Notes: generated by a model not told the origin, from the letters alone. A stretch of DNA of 36,805 nucleotides from Nitrososphaerota archaeon (GCA_005877225.1 VBPK01000002.1:1-36805); one strand, 5' to 3'. Shown: positions 23,788-31,599, counted from the first letter of the stretch. Program-made: numbers and translations.

Positions 23788-24897
23788 TCAAATTATCGCA
23801 GGCTCCTCGCCATTCTTACTGAATACGTGAGCATGATCTTCGTCAAATGTTACCGAGACCTTCTCGTTGACTTCAAAGCTGGACGTGGCGGGTACGGTGG
23901 CCTTCAGCATTAGGCCATCCACCTGGACGGAGACGATGTTCTCGTACCCGAGGGGTTCCGTCATAAAAACACTCCCACTCAGGTGCGACCCCCTGGGCTG
24001 AGTGGGGAGGTCGGAAAGACTAGTCACGTTCAGGTGCTCTGGCCGGATGCCTAAAACTAGTTCAGGGCTGTTTGCGAATTCAGTCAGCCTGTCCCGACCG
24101 CTCGTTAGATCCAGAGTAAATCTTTCATTTACAAGATACGCTCGTTCATCGCTGAGCTTCAGGCTGCAGTCGATGAAGTTCATCGACGGGCTACCGATGA
24201 AGTTTGCTACAAACTTGTTCTCGGGATGATTGTAGACAGTTTCAGGAGTGTCGTACTGTTGCAGTCTGCCGGCGCTCATGACGGCAATTCTGTCAGATAA
24301 TGTCAATGCCTCCAGCTGATCGTGAGTCACGAATATCGTTGTCTGCTCAACCTCCTTCTGAAGTCTCTTCAATTCTGTCCTCATTACATTTCTTGATTCA
24401 GCATCAAGGTTGCTCAGAGGTTCATCAAGGAGGAGGACCTTTGGCCGAATGATCAGGGTTCTTCCGATGGCGGTCTTTTGCATGTTTGTAAGAGAAAGCT
24501 TGCCAGCCTTCTCGTGAAGCACCTCCTTAATATCGAGAAATTCCGCCATTCGTTCGACCTCCCTCTTTATTTCCAGTTGTGGGGTGCCCCTGATCTTCAG
24601 CCCAAAGGCGAGATTGTCGAACGTGGTCATGTGCGTGAAGATGGCGTAGCTCTGAAAGACGAGACCTATCCCTCTGTCTTTTGAAGGTATGTCATTGATC
24701 CGCTGGTCGTCAAAGAAGATGTCGCCCGTGGTGGGTGTCTCGAGCCCCGAGAGACAGTTCAGCGTCGTTGTTTTCCCACATCCTGAAGGACCCAGGAGAC
24801 TGACAAATTCCTTGTCCTTGACATCTAGGTCTAGGTTCTGCACAGCAGTCAGTTTTCCGAATTGCTTGGTAAGACCCTTTATGATGACTTTCGTCAT
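23788..24897 (-). CDS. ABC transporter ATP-binding protein, degenerate signature motif (MalK-like)
   Basis: The 369-residue MalK-type ATPase has intact Walker A (GPSGCGKTT, K42), Q-loop (VFQSYAIF, Q82), Walker B (LLLDEP, D158-E159) and H-loop (THDQ, H192). The C-terminal TOBE-like segment reads LGIRPEHLNV. Its signature, normally LSGGQQQR, reads LSLTNMQK (134-141), losing both glycines that contact ATP. Residue numbering matches the partner at 22668-23771, and the losses are complementary. Site A (this Walker A/B plus the partner's signature) should work, and site B should not. The gene starts 18 bases after the hydantoinase gene in the same operon. It energises the CUT1-type importer encoded on the + strand (inference from proximity). 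Confidence 0.88.
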   Translation of the reverse strand: MTKVIIKGLTKQFGKLTAVQNLDLDVKDKEFVSLLGPSGCGKTTTLNCLSGLETPTTGDIFFDDQRINDIPSKDRGIGLVFQSYAIFTHMTTFDNLAFGLKIRGTPQLEIKREVERMAEFLDIKEVLHEKAGKLSLTNMQKTAIGRTLIIRPKVLLLDEPLSNLDAESRNVMRTELKRLQKEVEQTTIFVTHDQLEALTLSDRIAVMSAGRLQQYDTPETVYNHPENKFVANFIGSPSMNFIDCSLKLSDERAYLVNERFTLDLTSGRDRLTEFANSPELVLGIRPEHLNVTSLSDLPTQPRGSHLSGSVFMTEPLGYENIVSVQVDGLMLKATVPATSSFEVNEKVSVTFDEDHAHVFSKNGEEPAII

Positions 24898-24915
24898 TAC
24901 CGAGTAATCAACCGT

Positions 24916-26298
24916 CTACAGGTCTGGTCTCTTCGTCTGAAATGGCTTCCCCTTCACGAACTCTCCTCTACCCCTCCTACCGATAAACTTGCCGTCTTCA
25001 TGGATGATCTCCCCCCTTGAGATAGTCATGATAGGGTAACCCGTCACAGAAACATCTTCATATATGGAGTAGTCAATGTTGCTGTGCAAGTTATCGAGAG
25101 AGAGCCTAACCTTCTTATGAGGGTCCAACAAGACAATATCCGCGTCACTACCCACAGCAATGGAGCCCTTCCTGGGGTAAAGACCGAACAGCTTGGCAGG
25201 GTTGTACGAGGTAACTTGAACCAGACGTGTAAGTGGGATTATTCCTTTGGCAACACCAGCTGAGTAGAGAATCGGGAGAATGACCTCGGTGCCTATCACT
25301 CCATTCGGGACCTTGGTGAAGTCAGACTGATTCTTCTGTTTGGAATTAAAGCAGACATGGTCGCTAGCGACCGTCTTGATGAAACCGCTCGCCAAACCTT
25401 GCCAGAGCTTTGCCCTATCCTCATCGCTTCTAAGCGGCGGAGACATAATGTATCTATTCCCGTTCGGCTGTCTGTACGCCTCCTCGGTAAAGGTCAGGTA
25501 GTGAGGACACGTCTCCGAATAGACCGGCAATCCTTTGTCTGCGGCTTCCTTGATCTCGTCGCGCGCTAGACCCGTTGACATATGGACCACGTACATCGGA
25601 GAGCCGGACATCTCGGCCAGTCGAATTCCTCTCTGAACCGACTCGGCTTCCACGAGTGGAGGTCTTGACTTTGCGTGGTATTCCGCCTTCACCTTGCCTT
25701 CACTGAGGAGTTTTGCCGCAAAGCACTCTATCAGATCAGCATTCTCGCAGTGTAGTCCTATTATACCGCCGTGTCTTACTGCCTCCTCCATGATGCTGTA
25801 AATCGCTCCGTCGTCCAGATACAATTCCTTCTTGTAGGCCATGAAGAGCTTGAAACTCGTCACACCTTCTCCGATAAGCGGTCTGATCTGGGCGAGATTA
25901 GTAGTGTTGAAGTCCCGAATAATCATATGCAGTCCGTAATCCACACAGACCTTTGGGTCAGCCTTTTGCCGCCACGTCTTGTAGGTGTTAAGAATCGTCT
26001 CCCCTCTGGGTTGAACAGCAAAGTCGACAATCGTGGTTACACCACCGCAGGCCGCTGCTACAGTGCCCTGATAGAAATCATCGCTTGAGACCGTCCCCAT
26101 AAAGGGCATTTCCATGTGTGTGTGGCCATCGATGAGTCCCGGGAGAACGAGTTTCCCCCCAGCATCTACGACCCGATTTGCGCTCTCTCCTATCGTCGCG
26201 GAGATCTGTGTTATCTTTCCGTTTTGTATCCCAATGGAGCCGTCAAAAACGTTCGACTCCGTTACAATCCTGCCGTCTCTTATTACGAGATCTAACAA
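24916..26298 (-). CDS. dihydropyrimidinase / hydantoinase
   Basis: This 460-residue cyclic amidohydrolase hydrolyses a five- or six-membered cyclic ureide to an N-carbamoyl amino acid using two metal ions. All metal ligands are present: H59 and H61 (DGHTHMEMPF), carbamylated K150 (GVTSFKLFMAY), H183 (GLHCENAD), H239 (VVHMSTG) and D313 (VASDHVCF). The end GRGEFVKGKPF is typical of D-hydantoinase and dihydropyrimidinase. The TTG at 26298 gives the usual start LDLVIRDGRIV and lies 35 bases after a TATA box. The longer reading from 26373 begins upstream of that promoter. The upstream gene encodes the N-carbamoyl-amino-acid hydrolase that would take its product, and ABC ATPases follow. Confidence 0.92.
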   Translation of the reverse strand: MLDLVIRDGRIVTESNVFDGSIGIQNGKITQISATIGESANRVVDAGGKLVLPGLIDGHTHMEMPFMGTVSSDDFYQGTVAAACGGVTTIVDFAVQPRGETILNTYKTWRQKADPKVCVDYGLHMIIRDFNTTNLAQIRPLIGEGVTSFKLFMAYKKELYLDDGAIYSIMEEAVRHGGIIGLHCENADLIECFAAKLLSEGKVKAEYHAKSRPPLVEAESVQRGIRLAEMSGSPMYVVHMSTGLARDEIKEAADKGLPVYSETCPHYLTFTEEAYRQPNGNRYIMSPPLRSDEDRAKLWQGLASGFIKTVASDHVCFNSKQKNQSDFTKVPNGVIGTEVILPILYSAGVAKGIIPLTRLVQVTSYNPAKLFGLYPRKGSIAVGSDADIVLLDPHKKVRLSLDNLHSNIDYSIYEDVSVTGYPIMTISRGEIIHEDGKFIGRRGRGEFVKGKPFQTKRPDL

Positions 26299-26327
26299 GA
26301 TCGAGCATTGCTTTTCGTTCGCACTTC

Positions 26328-26338
26328 GTTTATATTTC
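26328..26338 (-). promoter_or_regulatory. TATA box for the hydantoinase-ABC ATPase operon
   Basis: On the reverse strand it reads GAAATATAAAC. Its centre is about 35 bases before the TTG at 26298. It gives this gene its own promoter even though carbamoylase and GTPase genes lie upstream on the same strand. Confidence 0.6.
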
Positions 26339-26350
26339 TTCCTGTCTTCT

Positions 26351-26369
26351 ACTCGAGAAGGCCTCGAGT
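26351..26369 (-). promoter_or_regulatory. inverted repeat upstream of the hydantoinase TATA box
   Basis: ACTCGAG and CTCGAGT form a perfect 7-base inverted repeat with a five-base spacer, about 12 bases upstream of the TATA box on the reverse strand. Its position matches the repeat before the binding-protein gene, although the sequences differ. It is a candidate regulator site. Confidence 0.4.
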
Positions 26370-26411
26370 GCACTACTGTCCGATGGAGAGCGACCAGTGC
26401 TCAAGGGATTG

Positions 26412-27647
26412 CTACGTCCTGTCCAGCTCGAGCAAAGTCTCCAGGAGCACGTTAGCGCCTAGAGCCAAGTCTGTCGGGTCGGTCCACTCATCAGGCGCAT
26501 GGCTGACCCCACCCTTGCTGGGAACGAAGATCATTCCCGTCTCACAGATTCGAGCCATGTTCTGGGTATCGTGTCCAGCTCCGCTTGGCATGACTTTGTA
26601 GGATGCGCCCAACCTCCTCGCGGCGAGCTCAATGGAGCCCATTACTTTCCTGGACATTGGTTGAGGCGCAAGTCTCGCTCTCTCTCGTGTGGTGTATTCC
26701 AGCCCGAGCTTCTTGCATACCGCGTCGATCGCAGATCTTACTTTCTGCATCCCCTGATCTATGCGCTCTCCCGATGTGTCGCGAAGGTCGATTCCGACTT
26801 CGACCTTACCGGGAATGACATTCATCGCACCTGGTTGCACGTTGAGAAGACCAACCGTCCCGACCGAACTTCTGCTCAACTCCCTACCTATTTTGTTGAC
26901 TTCTAGAATGATTTGTGCAGCCGCCAACATTGGATCGCGCCTCGCGTTCATGGGAGTCGTTCCAGCGTGTCCGGCCCTCCCCTGAATCGTCACCAGCATG
27001 TGAACAAGTCCAACTATACTCTCAACAACTCCGATCTTCAGGCGCTCCGACTCTAGAATCGGACCCTGTTCTATGTGCAGTTCTAGCCAAGCTCCGATTT
27101 CGCCGGGCGTTCGACGTGCCGCGACCAGAGCCCCTTCCAGCAAACCCCCCGCCTCCAGGGCTTGTCGGTAGGTAATGCCGGCGTTATCCCTTAGCTCGTA
27201 GGCTGTCTCCAAGTCCATGATCCCTGAAGCCACCTTACTCCCGATCATCATCGGAAACCTGACTCCCTCTTCATTGCTGAACGAAATCAGCTCAAGGGGG
27301 TGCCTTGTCTCGGCCCTCTCATCGTTAAGAGTTCGGATGACTTCCAGACCTGCTAAGACGCCATAGCATCCATCGAGCGTTCCGGCACTGGGTACAGTGT
27401 CGATGTGCGATCCAAACGCAAGAACTGGGAGATCGTCTTTCGTGGAGTTTCCGCGTCTTCCGATGATATTACCAACCTGGTCAACCCTGACTTGCATTCG
27501 TGCCTCTTTCATGCGTGTAATGAGAAATCTTCTCGCTTCGAAATCCTCGGGTGTCAGGACGAGTCTTGTTCTTCCAGATTCCTCCCTGGCCCCTATCTCG
27601 CCGAGCTTGACAAGGTCATCGAGGAGGCGGTCCCCAGAGAGATGCAT
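26412..27647 (-). CDS. N-carbamoyl-L-amino-acid hydrolase / allantoate amidohydrolase family (M20)
   Basis: The 411-residue metallohydrolase belongs to the HyuC/AllC/beta-ureidopropionase branch of the M20 peptidase fold. These enzymes remove the carbamoyl group from N-carbamoyl amino acids, allantoate or ureidoglycine. Metal-binding and catalytic blocks are all visible: GSHIDTVPSAGTLDGCYGVL (H81, D92), SNEEGVRFP (E126-E127), LELHIEQGP and GGVSHAPDEWT. The dimerisation segment GRAGHAGTTPMNARRD and SGAGHDTQNMA complete the pattern. Directly upstream of the hydantoinase gene, it forms the standard two-step hydantoin-opening and decarbamoylation pair. The substrate could equally be N-carbamoyl-beta-alanine or allantoate. 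ATG at 27645-27647, 37 bases after the COG0523 gene. Confidence 0.9.
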   Translation of the reverse strand: MHLSGDRLLDDLVKLGEIGAREESGRTRLVLTPEDFEARRFLITRMKEARMQVRVDQVGNIIGRRGNSTKDDLPVLAFGSHIDTVPSAGTLDGCYGVLAGLEVIRTLNDERAETRHPLELISFSNEEGVRFPMMIGSKVASGIMDLETAYELRDNAGITYRQALEAGGLLEGALVAARRTPGEIGAWLELHIEQGPILESERLKIGVVESIVGLVHMLVTIQGRAGHAGTTPMNARRDPMLAAAQIILEVNKIGRELSRSSVGTVGLLNVQPGAMNVIPGKVEVGIDLRDTSGERIDQGMQKVRSAIDAVCKKLGLEYTTRERARLAPQPMSRKVMGSIELAARRLGASYKVMPSGAGHDTQNMARICETGMIFVPSKGGVSHAPDEWTDPTDLALGANVLLETLLELDRT

Positions 27648-27684
27648 TCACCGGATCTTCTCCAACTGGATCTTCTTGCCTCCC

Positions 27685-28314
27685 CTATTTCTTCCTTATT
27701 TTCGTTTGGGGTCTGCCGTCCTTAATCTTCAGCATTTCTATTATGGATTTTATGTCCTCCTCTCTCCTAGCTGATATTGGGCGTATGGCTGCGCTTCGAT
27801 TGATCTTCTCCACCTCTTTTTTGACTTCGGATAACTTCTCGGGCGATACAGCGTCGACCTTGTTGATGAGAACGATTTCACCGAAGGCAACTTTGCGAAT
27901 TGTCAGGGGCATTTCTGAGAGTAGGAGCATGAGTTGTGTCGCGTCTACCAGTATGATCAACGGCAGCATCTCGAGCTCGAAATTCTTTGCAAGGCTAACC
28001 ACTGAGAGGATCTGAGATGGATCGGCCGCCCCCGATGGTTCTAGGATTGCAAGATCTGGCTTGATCCTTCTATCCACGAGTCGGAGCGTTTTGATCATGT
28101 CCTCCCCGAGTTGGCAACAGACGCAACCCCCGAAAAGCTCCTTGACCTTCAGCCCGTATGAATTAATGATCTTATCATCAATACCTATCTCGCCTACATC
28201 GTTTACTATGATTGCGACCTTCAGCCCGTATTCGCCAACGAGCCTCTTGGCCGCATTTATTATGAAGGTAGTCTTACCGCATCCGAAGAAGCCGGAGACG
28301 ACCAGCAGCTTCAG
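27685..28314 (-). CDS. COG0523/HypB-like P-loop GTPase (metal chaperone)
   Basis: From a proposed CTG start the product is 209 residues. SGFFGCGKTTF is the Walker A motif, VNDVGEIGIDD resembles switch I, and GGCVCCQLG (C64, C66, C67) is the metal-binding CxCC of COG0523. EPSGAADPSQIL and LINKVD (guanine specificity) follow. Such GTPases insert or store Zn, Ni, Co or Fe for partner enzymes. The next two genes encode metal-dependent hydrolases, a plausible client set. The frame lacks ATG, GTG or TTG anywhere near the motif. The CTG at 28314 aligns with the family's initial methionine before KLLVVSGF and lies 14 bases after the predicted transcript start. A GTG at 28452 would sit upstream of the promoter, inside the divergent gene. 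Confidence 0.82.
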   Translation of the reverse strand: MKLLVVSGFFGCGKTTFIINAAKRLVGEYGLKVAIIVNDVGEIGIDDKIINSYGLKVKELFGGCVCCQLGEDMIKTLRLVDRRIKPDLAILEPSGAADPSQILSVVSLAKNFELEMLPLIILVDATQLMLLLSEMPLTIRKVAFGEIVLINKVDAVSPEKLSEVKKEVEKINRSAAIRPISARREEDIKSIIEMLKIKDGRPQTKIRKK

Positions 28315-28348
28315 GATTGAGCACCACAGTGGGGAGTTGCCCTGCCGT

Positions 28349-28360
28349 ACATAAATACGC
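28349..28360. promoter_or_regulatory. shared divergent TATA region (GTPase operon and MalG-like gene)
   Basis: ACATAAATACGC forms a TATA box readable on both strands. Forward, it is centred about 44 bases before the GTG at 28398. Reverse (GCGTATTTATGT), it is centred about 40 bases before the CTG at 28314. One core element may serve both directions. Confidence 0.5.
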
Positions 28361-28397
28361 TGTGGCAATACGTCGCAAAGACAGGAGATTTTCAGCG

Positions 28398-29243
28398 GTG
28401 ATATTGGGCGTGCGTACTCGCAAGACTTTGCCCTACATCGTGGCGACTTCACTGCTCATTCTCACAATTTTCCCGTTATTTTGGATGGTGTCTTTCTCGT
28501 TTAAGGGCGTGGAAGAACTAACCCAATTTCCAGAGCCGCTTTACTGGCTGCCTCAGCGGCCAACGCTCTCTAACTATGAAGAGGCTTTCGCAACATTTAC
28601 GGGCCTTAAGGCGATCTGGGAGAGTCTCTCGATAGCCTTGGTAAGCACAGTGTTTGCGCTACTCATCGGCTTTCCGGCTGCCTATGCAGTCGCCAGACTC
28701 CGTGTTCACAGGACTAGGTTTTCGGTTCTTCTCGTTCCTCTTATCCTGCGCGTCATGCCTTCTGCAGTCCTCGCTATCCCATTGCTTGTCTTCTACTCCA
28801 CGTTCGGTCTAATCGATACAGCGGGCGGTATGGTCCTCGTCTATGGGGGTACCACCGTCTTCTACGTGATTTGGCTGGTAAAACCGTTCATAGACGCCAT
28901 GCCCCCTGAGATTGAAGAGGCCGCTATGGTGGACGGAGTCCCACGATGGAAGGTTCCGTACTGGGTAACACTCCCCACCGTACTAGGTGGTGTGCTGATA
29001 GCTGCTTTCTTTGTCTTCTTACTGGATTGGACCGAATTTGTCTTCGTGCTAAGCCTGGGCCGCATAGAGATACAGACGATCCCGGTGGTGATGACCTCCC
29101 TTTCTGCTTTCGGCGTCCTTTCTGGCGCCCACGGCGACGCTTCGGCTGTCAGCACCATCTCCCTCCTACCATTCCTGGTGGGAGCGTACTATTTGCAGAA
29201 GCAATTACTGCGAGTCTCACTGTTCGGACCAGTCGGAAGGTAA
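28398..29243 (+). CDS. ABC transporter permease, MalG type (second)
   Basis: The 281-residue membrane protein has about six helices, the early motif FPLFWMVSFSFKGVEEL and the EAA loop EIEEAAMVDGVPRWKVPYWVTLPTVLGG. It is of the same MalG/UgpE type as the gene at 21166 and closest to the one immediately downstream. The GTG at 28398 has AGGAG nine bases upstream and is followed by the usual short basic N-terminus (RTRKTLPYIV). The longer reading from 28317 would start before the promoter. No MalF-type partner or binding protein lies beside it, so it may replace the MalG subunit of the importer at 20-22 kb (inference). Confidence 0.86.
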   Translation: MILGVRTRKTLPYIVATSLLILTIFPLFWMVSFSFKGVEELTQFPEPLYWLPQRPTLSNYEEAFATFTGLKAIWESLSIALVSTVFALLIGFPAAYAVARLRVHRTRFSVLLVPLILRVMPSAVLAIPLLVFYSTFGLIDTAGGMVLVYGGTTVFYVIWLVKPFIDAMPPEIEEAAMVDGVPRWKVPYWVTLPTVLGGVLIAAFFVFLLDWTEFVFVLSLGRIEIQTIPVVMTSLSAFGVLSGAHGDASAVSTISLLPFLVGAYYLQKQLLRVSLFGPVGR

Positions 29244-29334
29244 AGTCGAGCGAAGCTTGATTGATGTTCTTGGGCCTTTTGCCCTCTCTCGGCATCGGGC
29301 ATGCTAAGAAGTCCGGATTCCGGCGAGTCTTGAT

Positions 29335-29344
29335 AGATAAATAA
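29335..29344 (+). promoter_or_regulatory. TATA box for the third MalG-like gene
   Basis: The sequence AGATAAATAA is centred about 42 bases before the ATG at 29382, so this permease has its own promoter despite following another permease gene by 138 bases. Confidence 0.55.
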
Positions 29345-29381
29345 CCTGCGCTCAAGCCAGCATTTCGGGCTGGGAATCTCA

Positions 29382-30218
29382 ATGGCTGCAGTAAGAAGGA
29401 GTAGGCACCCATTTTTTGTGTATACGTCATTGGTGATAGTTGTCGTCGCAACCCTTTTCCCGGTCTTCTGGGTTGTCTCCAGCTCCTTCAAGACCAACTT
29501 TGAACTGTTCTCATTGCCTGCTCACTGGCTCCCTGCAACACCCACCCTCTCAAGCTATACAGTAGCTTTTGCCAGTCAGGGCGGAGTACAGGCCATCTCT
29601 AACAGTCTTGTCATCGCCTTTGGCGGCACTTTTCTGGCACTTCTCATCGGATTCCCATCAGCGTACGTGATTTCAAGGTACAGAGGCGGGAGGTTCGCCC
29701 TCTTCGTCCTGCCCCTTATCATGCGGGCTTCCCCTCCTGCCGTCATCGCGATCCCACTCCTCATCTTCTATTCTTCCCTCGGGATGGTGGATACGCTGCA
29801 GGGATTAGTCTTGCCTTACAGCGCTGTAACAGTTTTCTACGTCATTTGGATGATAAAGCCCTTCATAGATGCTGTGCCACGTGAGATTGAGGATGCTGCG
29901 ATGATAGATGGTGTGCCAAGGTGGAGAATTCCCTTCGGCCTTATCCTGCCCATGGTGGCAGGCGGAGTCGTAGCCGCGGCCATCTTTGTCTTCGTTTTGG
30001 ATTGGACGGAATTCACACTGGCACTTATGCTGACCAGAATGCAGACCCAGACCATCCCGCTTCAGATGGCCGCGTTCAATGCCCTGGGAGCAATTTCGGA
30101 AGGTCAGGGTCAGGCCGCGGCCCTTAGCACGGTTTCACTTGCACCGTTTCTGATAATTGCGTACTTCTTCCAGAAGCAACTGGTGAGGACCTTCTCCGCC
30201 GGAGCGGTCAATAGGTAG
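29382..30218 (+). CDS. ABC transporter permease, MalG type (third)
   Basis: This 278-residue permease has about six helices, FPVFWVVSSSFKTNFELF near the N-terminus and the EAA loop EIEDAAMIDGVPRWRIPFGLILPMVAGG. It resembles the preceding gene along its whole length (for example PFIDA, VIWxxKPF, VFVLDWTEF), indicating tandem duplication followed by divergence. The ATG at 29382 follows its own TATA box. No MalF subunit accompanies it. Three MalG-like and one MalF-like gene in 12 kb suggest alternative membrane partners or a neofunctionalised MalG-MalG pair; sequence cannot tell. Confidence 0.86.
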   Translation: MAAVRRSRHPFFVYTSLVIVVVATLFPVFWVVSSSFKTNFELFSLPAHWLPATPTLSSYTVAFASQGGVQAISNSLVIAFGGTFLALLIGFPSAYVISRYRGGRFALFVLPLIMRASPPAVIAIPLLIFYSSLGMVDTLQGLVLPYSAVTVFYVIWMIKPFIDAVPREIEDAAMIDGVPRWRIPFGLILPMVAGGVVAAAIFVFVLDWTEFTLALMLTRMQTQTIPLQMAAFNALGAISEGQGQAAALSTVSLAPFLIIAYFFQKQLVRTFSAGAVNR

Positions 30219-30281
30219 GGAAACCAGACAACAGACTAACTGCTGCAACTTGTCGCCAGGGCGTGACATCGGTAATGCCGC

Positions 30282-31307
30282 ATGAGAAATGATGTCGAAA
30301 GGGTTGAGGCAATCTTAGGGAGGAGAACCGGAGAAAAGACCTGCTCCTCGCCCCTTCAAACTGCCACTCTGGAACTGATGGGTCTGGCAGATACCTACTG
30401 GCCTCAGGCCCACTCCGACCCTGAGATGATGGCCAGACTATCTGCGGCAGCGTATGAGTTCGGGGGGATTCCGAGTCTAAGAGTCCCATTTGACATCTGT
30501 GTCGAGGCCGAAGCAATCGGATGCGAGGTCAGGATGGGGAGAGCGGACACTCCCCCCTCGATCATGAACCCCGCGTTCACAGAATTCGATGAGCTCAAGA
30601 TCCCTAACCTGGTTGAGGAGAGGGGGCGTATCCCAACGCTGCTGAGAGCCACCAAGCTCCTTAATGGCAGATACGGAAGTTCGATTCCGATCTTTACCAT
30701 GATAGTTGGACCGATGACGTTGTTGGGTTTCTTAGTTGGTATCGAAAAGACACTCTACACCCTTTCCACACAACCTCAAGCCCTGGAGAATGCCCTGGAC
30801 GCCATCGCGCGATTTAACGTAGATTACGCGAATGCTCTTCTAGACGAAGGCGGTGATTTTGTTCTTGTTGCCGACCCTGTGGCTTCAGGAGATCTGGTGG
30901 CAGCCGAGCATTTCGCTAGATACGTCCTCCCACTTTATCAGAGAATTCGAAGACAGCTGAGGGTAAGGGCGATCCTTCACATTTGTGGAAACACAAATCC
31001 CTTCCTCAGGTACTTACCCGAAACAGGGTTCGAGGCGTTCTCCTTTCACGGTCCGGAGGTGGAGGTCAAGGTCGCACGGAGGATCATCGGCGACAGGATG
31101 GCTCTGGTCGGCAACCTGCCCAATGCAACGCTCCTGAGGTATTCCACTCCCGCCGTCATTCGGGCTCGCTCTCTGAAAGCCCTTCAAGACGGCGTCGATA
31201 TTTTGGCGCCCGCTTGTGGTTTCCATCCCCACACGCCTTTGGCTAACATGAAGGCGATGGTTAGGGCGGTTGAGAAGTATGAGTCTACAGTAGATTCCCC
31301 GCGATGA
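30282..31307 (+). CDS. uroporphyrinogen decarboxylase-fold methyltransferase-like protein (MtaA/CmuA type)
   Basis: The 341-residue product has the UroD TIM-barrel pattern and the zinc site of methylcobamide:coenzyme M methyltransferases: H233 and C235 in LHICGNT, C312 in APACGFHPHTP. The substrate-facing VADPVASGDLVAAEHFARYVLPLY block also fits MtaA/MtbA/CmuA rather than true heme-pathway UroD. It would move a methyl group between a corrinoid and a thiol or tetrahydrofolate-like acceptor. No corrinoid protein or activating enzyme is in the window. The ATG at 30282 lies 63 bases after the permease stop with no obvious promoter, so it may be co-transcribed. A role in demethylating an N-methyl substrate is possible (inference). 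Confidence 0.8.
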   Translation: MRNDVERVEAILGRRTGEKTCSSPLQTATLELMGLADTYWPQAHSDPEMMARLSAAAYEFGGIPSLRVPFDICVEAEAIGCEVRMGRADTPPSIMNPAFTEFDELKIPNLVEERGRIPTLLRATKLLNGRYGSSIPIFTMIVGPMTLLGFLVGIEKTLYTLSTQPQALENALDAIARFNVDYANALLDEGGDFVLVADPVASGDLVAAEHFARYVLPLYQRIRRQLRVRAILHICGNTNPFLRYLPETGFEAFSFHGPEVEVKVARRIIGDRMALVGNLPNATLLRYSTPAVIRARSLKALQDGVDILAPACGFHPHTPLANMKAMVRAVEKYESTVDSPR

Positions 31308-31384
31308 GGAGACGTGAACTGTCCGAGCAGGTGTCACCCCGCCATCTTCTCTCCTCTGAGCGATGTAACGCAGTCCGTAAGTTA

Positions 31385-31588
31385 TTAGATGCAGGAACCA
31401 CGAATTTCATAGGAGCCAATAGTCCAGCGCTTCATCAAAACCATTGTGTACTGGATAGCTTCACGAAGGACCCTTTCATCGAGACCGTTCGACACGTGTT
31501 TTTTCAGGTGATCCTCGTAGAGGTATAGCGGGGTCAGACTCTCACAGTGAGGACACTTCATGGGGAAGAGTTGGTCGAAGAAGCACAT
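31385..31588 (-). CDS. small C2H2-type zinc-finger protein
   Basis: This 67-residue protein contains C12-x2-C15 and H27-x3-H31 (CPHC ... DHLKKHV), a C2H2 zinc-finger spacing, followed by a helical segment LDERVLREAIQYTMVL. It starts at ATG 31588 with GAGGAG, which overlaps the stop codon of the hydantoinase pseudogene, about ten bases upstream. This is good evidence of a genuine translated gene at the end of that operon. Small zinc fingers of this kind in archaea are often regulators or partners of the neighbouring enzyme; no function is known to me. An inner ATG (31561) is possible. Confidence 0.65.
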   Translation of the reverse strand: MCFFDQLFPMKCPHCESLTPLYLYEDHLKKHVSNGLDERVLREAIQYTMVLMKRWTIGSYEIRGSCI

Positions 31589-31599
31589 TGGGGCGCTCC

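Noticed and set aside
28315..28452. GTG start giving a 255-residue COG0523 protein
   Set aside because: It lies upstream of the TATA element and overlaps the divergent permease gene; the extra 46 residues are Cys/Arg/Pro-rich and not family-like.
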